DNA of 64,000 nucleotides. It comes from an uncultured Eubacteriales bacterium (GTDB lineage Bacteria > Bacillota > Clostridia > Oscillospirales > Butyricicoccaceae). The notes below the pieces were generated by a model. It searched no databases, was not told where the DNA came from, and saw only the letters and a program-made list of their open reading frames with translations. Position numbers and translations under genes: made by a program. Location of the stretch: contig CAJTUM010000001.1 in the NCBI GenBank assembly GCA_910579575.1, positions 11,262 through 75,261 of the forward strand. The letters run 5' to 3'. Position 1 is the first letter of the stretch; each line of letters opens with the position of its first letter. Positions 42,535 to 51,373 of this stretch are shown here, piece after piece.

Positions 42535-43014
42535 ATGAAAGACTTAATTGCGACTATTTTCACAGGTTCCAACTTTGCTATTCTGGGCGCTGTGTGCGCC
42601 GTGGCCTTCGCGGGCATGGGCTCCTCGAAGGGCGTTGGTTTGGCTGGCGAAGCCGGCACTGGCATTCTGACAGAAGACCCCTCTAAATTTGGCCGCGTGC
42701 TGCTGCTCCAGGCGCTGCCCGGCACTCAGGGCATCTATGGCCTGCTGGTGGCCTTCCTGATTCTGTATCGCCCCGGCGTGCTGGAAGGCACTTTGACTCT
42801 GGCCAGCGGCGTGGGCTATTTCTTCGCCGCTCTGCCCATCGCTATCGTCGGCTATTATTCCGGTATGCGCCAAGGCCGCGTAGCCGCCGCCTCTATGAAC
42901 ATCGTGGCCAAAAAGCCCGACGACTCCATGAAGGGCGTTATCAGCGCCGGTTTGGTTGAAACATACGCCGTTTTGGCCCTGCTGATCTCCGTGCTGGCCG
43001 TTTTCGGCATCTAA
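42535..43014 (+). CDS. V-type ATPase subunit K (c-ring), probable Na+ type
   Basis: 159 residues: a duplicated two-helix hairpin (four membrane segments), as in E. hirae NtpK. Residues matching its Na+ ligands are all here: L61, T64, Q65 and Y68 in LPGTQGIY, Q113 in RQGRVAAAS and E142 in VETYA. Only the second hairpin has the ion-binding glutamate, as in other V-type rings. The pump is therefore likely Na+-coupled; the direction, ATP synthesis or Na+ export, cannot be read from sequence. Confidence 0.93.
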   Translation: MKDLIATIFTGSNFAILGAVCAVAFAGMGSSKGVGLAGEAGTGILTEDPSKFGRVLLLQALPGTQGIYGLLVAFLILYRPGVLEGTLTLASGVGYFFAALPIAIVGYYSGMRQGRVAAASMNIVAKKPDDSMKGVISAGLVETYAVLALLISVLAVFGI

Positions 43015-43029
43015 TTGGCGGAACACACC

Positions 43030-43605
43030 ATGAAAGGGATTGAAAATATCTCTCAGCAAATCACGGCTGAGGCTCAGGCCAAAGCGGCGGCGATGCTGGA
43101 CGAAGCCCGGCAGCGGGCCAAAGAAGCCCGGGAAAAGGGCGCCCAGCAAGCCAAGGCCGAGAGCGAAAAAATGCGGACGGAAACCGCCCAACGGGCGGAG
43201 GAGCTGCTGCGCCGCAGCGAGCGCACCGCCCAGCTGGAGAGCAAAAAAAGCCAGCTGGCCGCCCGGCAGAAGATGATCGACCTGGCCTATGAAAAGGCTC
43301 TGGCCAAAGTGTTGACGTTGAACGACGAGAAATACGGCGACCTTTTGTGCTCTCTCTGCGGCCAGACCGGCGCAAAAACCGGCGAGCTGCTCTTCAGCGA
43401 GAAAGACCAGGCCCGGGCCGGCGGACTGGTGGAAAAAATGAACCAACAGAACGGCGCCCAGCTGACTCTTTCCAAACAGACGGCTCCTATCCCCGGCGGG
43501 TTTATCCTGCGGCAGGGCCAGGTGGAGATCAACTGCGCCCTGGACGCCATCGTCCGCTCCTTGGAGGAGCAGACGGCGAAGGACGTGGCCGCCATCCTTT
43601 TTTAA
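43030..43605 (+). CDS. V-type ATPase subunit E (peripheral stalk)
   Basis: 191 residues: an N-terminal long helix (ISQQITAEAQAKAAAMLDEARQRAKEAREKGAQQAKAESEK) followed by a globular end with GGFILRQGQVEINCALDAIV, the family hallmark (GG-x2-x3-G-x-I...). ATG 43030 is chosen, with GGCGGA upstream; a TTG at 43015 directly abuts the previous stop and has no site. Confidence 0.88.
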   Translation: MKGIENISQQITAEAQAKAAAMLDEARQRAKEAREKGAQQAKAESEKMRTETAQRAEELLRRSERTAQLESKKSQLAARQKMIDLAYEKALAKVLTLNDEKYGDLLCSLCGQTGAKTGELLFSEKDQARAGGLVEKMNQQNGAQLTLSKQTAPIPGGFILRQGQVEINCALDAIVRSLEEQTAKDVAAILF

Positions 43606-43617
43606 GGAGGGAGCTTT

Positions 43618-44616
43618 TTGAAAAAACACAAGGACACCGATTACCTGCATATCAGCGCCCGAATCCGCTGCATTGAGGGTCAGCTGATGACCAACGCCCA
43701 GCTCACTCGGCTGGCCGAGGCGGGAAGCGCCGCCGAAGCCGCCAAGCTGCTGGAGGAAAAAGGCTGGCCCGCCTTTGACTGGCGGGATATGGGCCAAGCG
43801 GAGCGGGCCATCGGCCAGCGCCGCCGCCAGGTGATGGATCTGCTTTATCAGCACTGCCCGGACCCTCAGCTGATCGAGGTGTTCCGGCTGAAATACGATT
43901 ATCACAACATCAAAGCCATTTTGAAGGGGGACGCCCAGCGGGTGGACCCGCTGCCGCTGCTTTCGGACGCGGCTTTAATTCCCCCCAAAGACCTGGCCCG
44001 CATGATGCGGGAAAACGAGCTGGACGCCATGAACCCCATTATGGCCGAAGCTGTTTTGCAGGCCAAGGAAATGCTGGACCGCACCAGCGACCCCCAGCTG
44101 AGCGATATGGTGTTGGACCGGGCGGAGACTCGGCAAACGCTGGAAACTGCTCAGGCCTCGGGCAGCGATTTTCTTCTCGGTTATGTGCGCCGCAGCATTG
44201 ACTGCAACAACCTGCGTACCGCCTTGCGGCTCTCCCGCATGGGCAAGGGTCTGGATTACGCCCAGCGGGCTGTCAACCCCGGCGGCTCCATTGCGCCGGA
44301 GGCTTTTTATGAGCCCATGACGCCGGAATACATCGACAAGCTGCTGGCGGGCACGCCGCTGGAGCCGGCGACGGAAAGCGCCCGGCGGGCTTTGGAGGGC
44401 GGCGGCTTCGCTCCTCTGGACAAAGCCTGCGACGACCTTTTGATCGAATACGCCCGGAGCGCCCGAATGGTGCCCTTTGGCGAGCAGACGGCCATCGCCT
44501 ACCTGCTGGCCAGCGAGGCGGAATTCGCCGCCGTCCGGTCGGTGCTGGCAGGCAAAAACGCCGGCCTGAGCACGGATAAGATTATGGAAAGGCTGAGGAT
44601 CTCTTATGTTGTATAG
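43618..44616 (+). CDS. V-type ATPase subunit C (central stalk/ring adaptor)
   Basis: 332 residues from a TTG preceded by AAGGAGGGAG. All-helical, with EVFRLKYDYHNIKAILKG and GYVRRSIDCNNLRTALRLSRMG, two of the three repeated helical modules of the funnel-shaped NtpC/AtpC subunit that joins the rotor to the membrane ring. Overlaps the next gene by 11 bp. Confidence 0.9.
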   Translation: MKKHKDTDYLHISARIRCIEGQLMTNAQLTRLAEAGSAAEAAKLLEEKGWPAFDWRDMGQAERAIGQRRRQVMDLLYQHCPDPQLIEVFRLKYDYHNIKAILKGDAQRVDPLPLLSDAALIPPKDLARMMRENELDAMNPIMAEAVLQAKEMLDRTSDPQLSDMVLDRAETRQTLETAQASGSDFLLGYVRRSIDCNNLRTALRLSRMGKGLDYAQRAVNPGGSIAPEAFYEPMTPEYIDKLLAGTPLEPATESARRALEGGGFAPLDKACDDLLIEYARSARMVPFGEQTAIAYLLASEAEFAAVRSVLAGKNAGLSTDKIMERLRISYVV

Positions 44617-44926
44617 AGCGGCTGTCATCGGCGACAGCCAGACGGTGATGGGCTTCAAGGCTGTGGGCCTGACCACGGCCTCGGCCAACGACGGCTCCGA
44701 AGCCGCCGTCCAGCTGCACAAGCTGGCGGAAAGCGGCTACGCCGTGATTTACATCACCGAGCAGCTGGCCGCCCAGATCGAAGAGGATATGGCCCGATAC
44801 AACGACACGGCGGAGGTGGCGGTAATTCCCATCCCATCCCAGGCAGGCGGTCTGGGCATCGGGGTTCGGGGCCTGCACCTGGCGGTAGAGCGGGCCGTGG
44901 GCGCCGATATCCTCAAGCAGCAATAG
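44606..44926 (+). CDS. V-type ATPase subunit F (central stalk)
   Basis: 106 residues: AAVIGDSQTVMGFKAVGLTT at the start and VIYITEQLAAQIEEDM later are typical of the Rossmann-like subunit F of V/A-type ATPases, which binds subunit D in the rotor. It overlaps subunit C. Confidence 0.93.
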   Translation: MLYRAAVIGDSQTVMGFKAVGLTTASANDGSEAAVQLHKLAESGYAVIYITEQLAAQIEEDMARYNDTAEVAVIPIPSQAGGLGIGVRGLHLAVERAVGADILKQQ

Positions 44927-44930
44927 CCCC

Positions 44931-44991
44931 GCTGCCGCCTTAGCGGCAGCGGCGGGAGTAACCGTTTGCGGGCGGGGTTTTCGCCCGCCCG
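44931..44991 (+). other. Two stem-loops between subunit F and subunit A genes
   Basis: GCTGCCGC/GCGGCAGC with loop CTTA (44931-44950), then a GC-rich stem of about 9 bp around GGGCGGGG and CCCGCCC (44969-44991). Neither has a T-run, so they more likely modulate mRNA stability or the raised A/B stoichiometry than end transcription. Confidence 0.6.
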
Positions 44992-45017
44992 AAACAGAAA
45001 GAAGGTTGCCTTTTTTC

Positions 45018-46793
45018 ATGGATAAAACAGGAAAAATTGTGAAAGTGGCCGGCCCGCTGGTTATTGCCGAGGGCATGGCCCACGCCAATATGTTTGACGT
45101 GGTGCGCGTCGGCCCCCAGCGGTTGATCGGCGAGATCATCGAAATGCGCGGCGACCGGGCCTCCATTCAGGTATATGAAGAGACGGCGGGCATCGGCGCC
45201 GGGGAAGAAGTTTATTCCACAGGCGCGCCCCTGTCCGTGGAGCTGGGGCCCGGCCTGATCGGCCAGATTTACGACGGCATCCAGCGCCCGCTGGAAGATA
45301 TCCGCCAGCAAGTGGGCAATACCATCACCCGCGGCATCCAGGTAGATCCCATCTCCCGGAAGACAAAGTGGGATTTTGTGCCTGAAGCCAAAAAGGGCCA
45401 GAAGGTGGGCCCCGGCGACGTGCTGGGCTCTGTCAAGGAAACCATTATCGTAGATCATAAAATTCTGGTTCCCAACGGCGTTTCCGGCGCTGTGAAAGAA
45501 ATCCGGGGCGGCAAACACACCATTATGGACGTGGTGGCCGTGATCGAAGGGGACGACGGAAAAACCCACGAGCTGACCATGATGCAGAAATGGCCCGTCC
45601 GCGTGGAGCGCCCCTATCAGGAAAAGCTTGCCCCAGGCCTGCCGATGGTCACCGGCCAGCGGATTGTGGATACGTTCTTCCCCATCGCCAAAGGCGGCAC
45701 GGCCGCTATCCCCGGCCCCTTCGGCAGCGGCAAAACGGTGACCCAGCATCAGCTGGCCAAGTGGAGCGACGTGGACATCGTGATTTACATCGGCTGCGGC
45801 GAGCGCGGCAACGAGATGACCGACGTTCTGCGGGAATTCCCCGAGCTGAAGGACCCCCGCACAGGCGAAAGCCTGATGCAGCGGACGGTGCTGATCGCCA
45901 ACACCTCCGATATGCCCGTGGCCGCTCGAGAAGCCTCGGTTTACACCGGCATTACCATCGCCGAATACTACCGGGATATGGGCTATAACGTGGCTGTTAT
46001 CGCCGACTCCACCTCCCGCTGGGCCGAGGCCCTGCGCGAGATGTCCGGCCGCTTGGAAGAGATGCCCGGCGAAGAAGGCTACCCGGCCTACCTGGGCTCT
46101 CGTCTGGCCCAGTTCTATGAACGGGCAGGCCGCGTAGTCTGCAATGGCGAGGACGGCCGTATCGGCTCCCTCTCCGCCATCGGCGCCGTTTCCCCCCCGG
46201 GCGGCGATATTTCCGAGCCTGTCAGCCAGGCTACCCTGCGTATCGTCAAGGTGTTCTGGGGCCTGGACAGCGCCCTGGCCTATGCCCGGCATTTCCCGGC
46301 CATCAACTGGCTCAACAGCTATTCCCTCTATTTTGACCGTCTGCGCCCCTGGTATGAGGACAATGTCAGCCCGGATTTCATCGCCAACCGCAACGAGGCT
46401 ATGAAATTGCTTCAGCAGGAAGCCGAGTTGAAGGAAATTGTCCAGCTGGTGGGTATCGACGCTCTATCTCCGGCCGACCGTCTGGTCATGGAAACCGCCC
46501 AGATGATTCGGGAAGACTTCTTGCAGCAGAACGCTATGAGCGACACCGACTCTTATTGTGAAATCGACAAGCAGTTCCGCCTGCTGGAGCTGATATTGCT
46601 CTATTACAACACCGCCCGCCAGGCCATCCAGGACGGCGCGCCCATGGCGCCGCTGTTCAATATCGAAGCTCGAGCCAAGATCGGCCGTGCTAAGGATGTG
46701 CATAAGGACGTTTATCAAGAGCAATACAACCAGATCGAAGCCGAAATCCGGCAGCAGATCGCCCAGGTTTCCGCCGGAGGTGAAAACGCATGA
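45018..46793 (+). CDS. V-type ATPase subunit A (catalytic)
   Basis: 591 residues, the normal length. Walker A GPFGSGKT, the non-homologous region (roughly residues 110-190) that separates V-type A from F-type beta, and ADSTSRWAEALREMSGRLEEMPGEEGYPAYL, the catalytic signature, are all intact. The ATG at 45018 gives MDKTGKIVKVAGPLV; GAAGG is 12 nt upstream. Overlaps subunit B by ATGA. Confidence 0.96.
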   Translation: MDKTGKIVKVAGPLVIAEGMAHANMFDVVRVGPQRLIGEIIEMRGDRASIQVYEETAGIGAGEEVYSTGAPLSVELGPGLIGQIYDGIQRPLEDIRQQVGNTITRGIQVDPISRKTKWDFVPEAKKGQKVGPGDVLGSVKETIIVDHKILVPNGVSGAVKEIRGGKHTIMDVVAVIEGDDGKTHELTMMQKWPVRVERPYQEKLAPGLPMVTGQRIVDTFFPIAKGGTAAIPGPFGSGKTVTQHQLAKWSDVDIVIYIGCGERGNEMTDVLREFPELKDPRTGESLMQRTVLIANTSDMPVAAREASVYTGITIAEYYRDMGYNVAVIADSTSRWAEALREMSGRLEEMPGEEGYPAYLGSRLAQFYERAGRVVCNGEDGRIGSLSAIGAVSPPGGDISEPVSQATLRIVKVFWGLDSALAYARHFPAINWLNSYSLYFDRLRPWYEDNVSPDFIANRNEAMKLLQQEAELKEIVQLVGIDALSPADRLVMETAQMIREDFLQQNAMSDTDSYCEIDKQFRLLELILLYYNTARQAIQDGAPMAPLFNIEARAKIGRAKDVHKDVYQEQYNQIEAEIRQQIAQVSAGGENA

Positions 46794-48166
46794 TTAAAGA
46801 ATACCGCACCATACAGGAGGTCGCGGGCCCGCTGATGCTGGTGCGCGACGTGGAAAACGTTTCTTACGACGAGCTGGGAGAAATCGAGCTGCCCAACGGA
46901 GAAATCCGCCGCTGCAAGGTGTTGGAGGTGGACGGCCAGAACGCTTTGGTTCAGCTGTTTGAAAGCTCCGCCGGCATCAACCTGGCGCAATCCAAAATCC
47001 GTTTTCTGGGCCACGGCACGGAGCTGGGCGTATCCATGGATATGCTGGGCCGAGTGTTCGACGGCATGGGCCACCCCAAGGACGGCGGTCCGGAAATCCT
47101 GGCGGAAAAATATCTGGATATCAACGGCCAGCCGATGAACCCGGCAGCCCGGAACTATCCTTCGGAATTTATCCAGACCGGCGTTTCAGCCATCGACGGC
47201 TTGAACACCCTGGTTCGCGGACAGAAGCTGCCCATCTTCTCTGGCTCCGGTATGCCCCACGCCAATCTGGCGGCTCAGATCGCCCGCCAAGCCAAAGTAC
47301 TGGGCACAGACGAGAAATTCGCCGTGGTCTTCGCCGCCATCGGCATCACCTTTGAAGAGGCGGATTTCTTTATTACCGACTTTAAACGCACTGGCGCCAT
47401 CGACCGCACAGTTCTGTTTTTGAACCTGGCCAACGACCCGGCTATCGAACGTATCGCCACCCCCCGTATGGCGCTGACCGCTGCGGAATATTTGGCTTTT
47501 GACTGCGGAATGCACGTGTTGGTCATCCTTACGGATATTACCAACTACGCTGAGGCGCTGCGCGAGGTTTCCGCCGCCCGGAAGGAAGTGCCCGGCCGCC
47601 GCGGCTATCCCGGCTACCTGTACACCGACCTGGCCACCATGTATGAACGGGCCGGTCGTCTGCTGGATAAAGAAGGCTCCATCACCATGGTGCCCATCTT
47701 GTCCATGCCGGAAGACGACAAAACCCACCCCATCCCCGACCTGACCGGCTACATCACCGAGGGCCAGATCATCCTGGGCCGCGAGCTTTACCGCAAGGAT
47801 ATCGCTCCGCCTATCGACGTGCTGCCCTCCCTGTCCCGTCTGAAGGACAAGGGCACTGGCGTCGGAAAAACCCGAGAAGACCATGCGGGCACCATGAACC
47901 AGCTGTTCGCCGCTTATTCTCGCGGCAAGGACGCCAAGGAGCTGATGACCATCTTGGGCGAGGCCGCTTTGACGGATATGGATAAGCTCTACGCCCAGTT
48001 TGCCGATGAATTCGAGCGCCGCTATGTTTCCCAGGGCTATGAAACCAACCGAACCATTGAGGAAACGCTGGACCTGGGCTGGGAGCTGCTGAGCATTCTG
48101 CCCAAAAGCGAGCTCAAGCGTATCAAACCGGAATATATTGAAAAATATTACCCCAAAAAGGACTAA
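46790..48166 (+). CDS. V-type ATPase subunit B (regulatory)
   Basis: 458 residues: MIKEYRTIQEVAGPLMLV, SGSGMPHANLAAQIARQA in place of a Walker A, and TDITNYAEALREVSAARKEVPGRRGYPGYLYTDLA, the B-subunit signature. It alternates with subunit A in the hexamer. Confidence 0.96.
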   Translation: MIKEYRTIQEVAGPLMLVRDVENVSYDELGEIELPNGEIRRCKVLEVDGQNALVQLFESSAGINLAQSKIRFLGHGTELGVSMDMLGRVFDGMGHPKDGGPEILAEKYLDINGQPMNPAARNYPSEFIQTGVSAIDGLNTLVRGQKLPIFSGSGMPHANLAAQIARQAKVLGTDEKFAVVFAAIGITFEEADFFITDFKRTGAIDRTVLFLNLANDPAIERIATPRMALTAAEYLAFDCGMHVLVILTDITNYAEALREVSAARKEVPGRRGYPGYLYTDLATMYERAGRLLDKEGSITMVPILSMPEDDKTHPIPDLTGYITEGQIILGRELYRKDIAPPIDVLPSLSRLKDKGTGVGKTREDHAGTMNQLFAAYSRGKDAKELMTILGEAALTDMDKLYAQFADEFERRYVSQGYETNRTIEETLDLGWELLSILPKSELKRIKPEYIEKYYPKKD

Positions 48167-48193
48167 CCGCCGGCACGGGAAGGAGGAGCACCA

Positions 48194-48874
48194 ATGGCCA
48201 GGCTCAATGTAAACCCCACGCGCATGGAACTGACCCGGCTGAAAAAGCGCCTTGTCACCGCCAGCCGGGGCCACAAGCTGCTCAAGGACAAACGGGATGA
48301 GCTGATGAAGCAATTTCTGGATATTGTCCGTATCAGCGAAAAGCTGCGGCTCTCTGTGGAAAAGGCCCTGATGGAATCCTACGCGGGCTTCCAGGCCGCC
48401 GGCGCCGTCATGTCCCCCGAGATGCTGGAGCAGACTTTCCTCTACCCCAAGCAGGGCGTGGGCATTGAAATGACATTCCGCAACATTATGTCGGTCAATG
48501 TGCCGATGTACGATATCATCACCAAAACAGACGACAAAGCGGACATTTATCCCTATGGCTTCGCGGCTACCAGCGGCGAGCTGGACGACGCTGTCAGCCA
48601 GCTTTCATCGGTGCTGACCGAAATGCTGAAGCTGGCGGAGCTGGAAAAGACCGTCAAGCTGCTGGCGCAGGAGATTGAAAAGACCCGCCGCCGCGTCAAC
48701 GCGCTGGAATATGTGATGATCCCTCAGCTTCAGGAAACCATCCGGTACATCACCATGAAGCTGGACGAAAACGAGCGCGGCAACCTGACCCGCCTGATGA
48801 AGGTGAAGGACATGATGGTGCAGCAGCAGATCGAAGCCAGCCGGGCCAGAGAAGCCCAGCGAGCCGTATCCTAA
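48194..48874 (+). CDS. V-type ATPase subunit D (central stalk)
   Basis: 226 residues: NVNPTRMELTRLKKRLVTASRGHKLLKDKRDELM at the N-terminus and RRVNALEYVMIPQLQETIRYI in the C-terminal helix, both diagnostic. It forms the rotating coiled coil inside the A3B3 head. AAGGAGGAGC precedes the ATG. Last gene of the operon. Confidence 0.95.
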   Translation: MARLNVNPTRMELTRLKKRLVTASRGHKLLKDKRDELMKQFLDIVRISEKLRLSVEKALMESYAGFQAAGAVMSPEMLEQTFLYPKQGVGIEMTFRNIMSVNVPMYDIITKTDDKADIYPYGFAATSGELDDAVSQLSSVLTEMLKLAELEKTVKLLAQEIEKTRRRVNALEYVMIPQLQETIRYITMKLDENERGNLTRLMKVKDMMVQQQIEASRAREAQRAVS

Positions 48875-48880
48875 TCGTTG

Positions 48881-48922
48881 GCCGCCTGCGCCCTAAAAAG
48901 CGGGGCGCAGGCGGCTTTTCTC
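48881..48922 (+). terminator. Intrinsic terminator of the V-ATPase operon
   Basis: GCCGCCTGCGCCC pairs with GGGCGCAGGCGGC across TAAAAAGCG, followed by TTTTCTC. Confidence 0.9.
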
Positions 48923-48977
48923 TCAAAAATCAGGCCTTTTCGCCTGGTTCTATATCAACGGAAAGAAGGTAATTCCT

Positions 48978-49358
48978 ATGGCAACAAAAATCTCCACAGA
49001 CAAGGCCCCCGGCGCCATCGGCCCCTATTCTCAGGGCGTGATCGCGGGAAACCTGGTCTATACCTCCGGCCAGATTCCTGTCAACCCGGCCAACGGCCAG
49101 GTAGAGGATTGCGTCAAGTGCCAGACAAAGCAGTCTCTGGAAAACGTCAAGGCTGTGCTGGCGGAAGCCGGCTGCTCCATGGAGGACGTATTCAAGACGA
49201 CCGTCTTCATCAAGGACATGAACGATTTCGCCGCCATCAACGAGGTGTACGCCCAGTATTTCACTGGCGACGTGCTGCCCGCCCGCTCCTGTGTGGAAGT
49301 GGCTCGGCTGCCCAAGGATGTAAAGGTTGAAATCGAAGTCGTCGCTATGAAGAAGTAA
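48978..49358 (+). CDS. ridA: RidA family reactive enamine/imine deaminase
   Basis: 126 residues with all hallmarks: KAPGAIGPYSQGV, YTSGQIPVNP, DVFKTTVFIKDMNDFAAINEVYAQYF and the catalytic arginine in PARSCVEVARLPKDVKVEIEVVA. It hydrolyses 2-aminoacrylate and similar enamines formed by PLP enzymes such as the PatB-type lyase elsewhere in this window. Good ribosome site (GAAAGAAGG); flanked by terminators, so monocistronic. Confidence 0.95.
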   Translation: MATKISTDKAPGAIGPYSQGVIAGNLVYTSGQIPVNPANGQVEDCVKCQTKQSLENVKAVLAEAGCSMEDVFKTTVFIKDMNDFAAINEVYAQYFTGDVLPARSCVEVARLPKDVKVEIEVVAMKK

Positions 49359-49378
49359 AACCAAATCGTTCGCCTGAC

Positions 49379-49407
49379 AAAAAGCCTTCCTGAGGGAAGG
49401 CTTTTTT
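49379..49407 (+). terminator. Intrinsic terminator of ridA
   Basis: AAAAAGCCTTCC, loop TGAG, GGAAGGCTTTTTT. Confidence 0.9.
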
Positions 49408-49426
49408 GGCGGCGCCAGGCTTTTTT

Positions 49427-50029
49427 GCGAATATCCTGTTTTCCGCTGGCTGGGGCGGCCTGCTTTTCCGATTTTCTGCTACTGTCTTACCGTGGGAATG
49501 CTATATACAAAAGATATCAAAAAATACCTTCTTCGTCTGAGCGTTTTCGCGCTGATTTCGCAGCCCTTCTGGATCTTGGCCTTCAACGCCGATGAATTTA
49601 TGGACAACCTGTTCAATCTCAACATCTTTTTTACGCTGGTCGTCAGCCTGGCGGCGGCTTGGGGCTTCAAAGAGAAAAAATGGATTCTTTTTGCAGGCGG
49701 TTTTCTGTTGCTGTCCTTCGTCAATTTCGATTATTCCGTTACCGGCCTGATTCTGATGCTGATTTTTTATCTTTGCTGCAATAGACCCTGGCTGGGCGCC
49801 CTGCTTTATACCGCCAGCTATCTTCCGGCGCTGTGGGGCGATATGGCGGACCCGCTGGCTTTGAAAATCGGAGGCCGGGCCATTGGTTTCGAGATTTTCG
49901 CTCTGCTGGCCGTCTCCCTGATTTTTCTTCCCACCCATACCGGCGTTACGATCAACAAATGGTTTTTCTACGCCTTTTATCCCCGCCCATCTGTTGGTTC
50001 TCTTTCTGGTCAAGCTGTGGGTCCAATAA
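49427..50029 (+). pseudogene. TraX-family membrane protein remnant, 5' truncated and frameshifted
   Basis: The frame with FRWLGRPAFPIFCYCLTVGM, LYTKDIKKYLLRLSVFALIS and NKWFFYAFYP follows TraX-like proteins (GRLAFPIF...; KYLLRL...FALIS; FYxFYPxHL). The usual first ~50 residues, up to the conserved DHIG region, are missing: homology begins right after the ridA terminator. Near 49983 one extra C shifts the frame; correcting it restores PAHLLVLFLVKLWVQ and a stop at 50027-50029. Reading without correction gives an unrelated tail ending at 50073. An ATG at 49498 would make only an internal fragment. A relic, probably not functional. Confidence 0.7.
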
Positions 50030-50069
50030 AATGCTTTGGCCTTTTTTGCCCTCCAAAGCGCAAAGAAAT

Positions 50070-50098
50070 TTGAATTTCTGCGCCGTTGATGTTATACT
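50070..50098 (+). promoter_or_regulatory. Promoter of the AEC transporter gene
   Basis: TTGAAT (50070-50075), 17-bp spacer, TATACT (50093-50098). Confidence 0.65.
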
Positions 50099-50146
50099 GG
50101 ACTCCAGGCATACTTGTGTCGAGAAACAAAAAAGGAGAAAAGCCTT

Positions 50147-51100
50147 ATGTCCATCGTCAACGCCTTTAACGGGATGTTCGCCCTGATGCTTCTGATGCTG
50201 CTGGGCGTATTTATGACCAAAAAGAAGTTTCTGACCGAGGATTACTACCATTTCCTCACTTCATTCATCATGAAATACGCCGTGCCCGCCATGCTGTTTC
50301 AAAACGCCATTAAAAATGTGACGGTAGAGTTCATCGCCGAAAGCGGCTCTTTGCTGTTGGCCCCCTTTATCACGCAGCTGGGAGGCTATTTCATCGCCTT
50401 GGGCTTTGCCAAGCTGCTCAAGCTGGACCGGACCATTCAGGGCATCTTCATTTCCATCTTCGCCATGTGCAACACCATGCTCATGGGCTTTCCCATCTGT
50501 ATGCAGATTTTCGGCGAAGTCAGCGTGCCTTATGTCACGGCCTATTACATCGCTAACACAGTGGTATTCTGGGTGTTGGTGGCTCCTCGCATCGCCGCCG
50601 GCGGGGAAGGGGGAGGCGGTTCCATCCCCATGAAAGATAAGATCAAGCGCGTCTTCTCCCCGCCGCTGACAGCCTTTCTTATCGGTTCTACTGTAAATCT
50701 GCTCCATATTCCAGTGCCCCAATTTATACAAACAGCTTTAACGGATTTTGGCGCCCTGACCTCGCCAATCGCTATGCTGCTCTGCGGCTATCTGCTGGCC
50801 GGCATGGGCAAAGACGTGTTGAAAACGCCTAAATGCATTGTCGGCGCCGTAGCGGCCCGGCTGCTTTGGGCGCCGGTCTTCTGCGCCGGTATCTGTCTTT
50901 TGATGAAAGTCCCCGCCTTGCCCGCCTGCGTCTTCTGTGTCCAGGCGGCCATGCCCGCCATGAACCAGACGGTTATCTTATCCGGCCTCTACCGGGGCAA
51001 CGACCGGGTGGCGGCCCAAGGGTTGGCTCTTTCCAATATTCTGTCCGTATTCGTCATTCCGCTGGTAGTGGGCGGGCTGAATTTCGTATTTCCGATGTAA
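50147..51100 (+). CDS. AEC (auxin efflux carrier) family transporter
   Basis: 317 residues with about ten membrane helices in two five-helix halves. FNGMFALMLLMLLGVFMTKKKFL at the start, KYAVPAMLFQNAI, and CVQAAMPAMNQTVILSGLYRGNDRVAAQGLALSNILSVFVIP near the end are typical of Firmicutes AEC permeases (malate or other organic anion carriers). AAAAGGAGA precedes the ATG at 50147. Substrate not deducible. Single gene with its own promoter and terminator. Confidence 0.9.
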   Translation: MSIVNAFNGMFALMLLMLLGVFMTKKKFLTEDYYHFLTSFIMKYAVPAMLFQNAIKNVTVEFIAESGSLLLAPFITQLGGYFIALGFAKLLKLDRTIQGIFISIFAMCNTMLMGFPICMQIFGEVSVPYVTAYYIANTVVFWVLVAPRIAAGGEGGGGSIPMKDKIKRVFSPPLTAFLIGSTVNLLHIPVPQFIQTALTDFGALTSPIAMLLCGYLLAGMGKDVLKTPKCIVGAVAARLLWAPVFCAGICLLMKVPALPACVFCVQAAMPAMNQTVILSGLYRGNDRVAAQGLALSNILSVFVIPLVVGGLNFVFPM

Positions 51101-51106
51101 AAGCCA

Positions 51107-51153
51107 GGGGCGGCCGCCTCTGGCAACTGATCTGCCAAAAGCGGCCGCCTTTC
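51107..51153 (+). terminator. Terminator-like hairpin after the AEC gene
   Basis: GGCGGCCGC and GCGGCCGCC pair, extended internally by TGGCA/TGCCA, followed by TTTCT. From here to 51373 (220 bp) I see no other feature apart from the rpe ribosome site. Confidence 0.65.
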
Positions 51154-51373
51154 TATGATAAACAGCAGCGAAAGCCGACCAAGGGATTTTTTGATGGTGC
51201 TGCCGGGCTTGCGGGAGGACGGCGCCGCTGGCTGGGATTTTCGCTGCTACTCAAATATATGCCGCTCCCGGCTCTGGGGGTGACTGCTTTTGTCGCTCTC
51301 CCGCAGCCGGCAAACCGCTCCCCGGCTTTTAGCCGGGTTCTTTTCATACAAAACGATTGGAGGTTTTTGCAAT

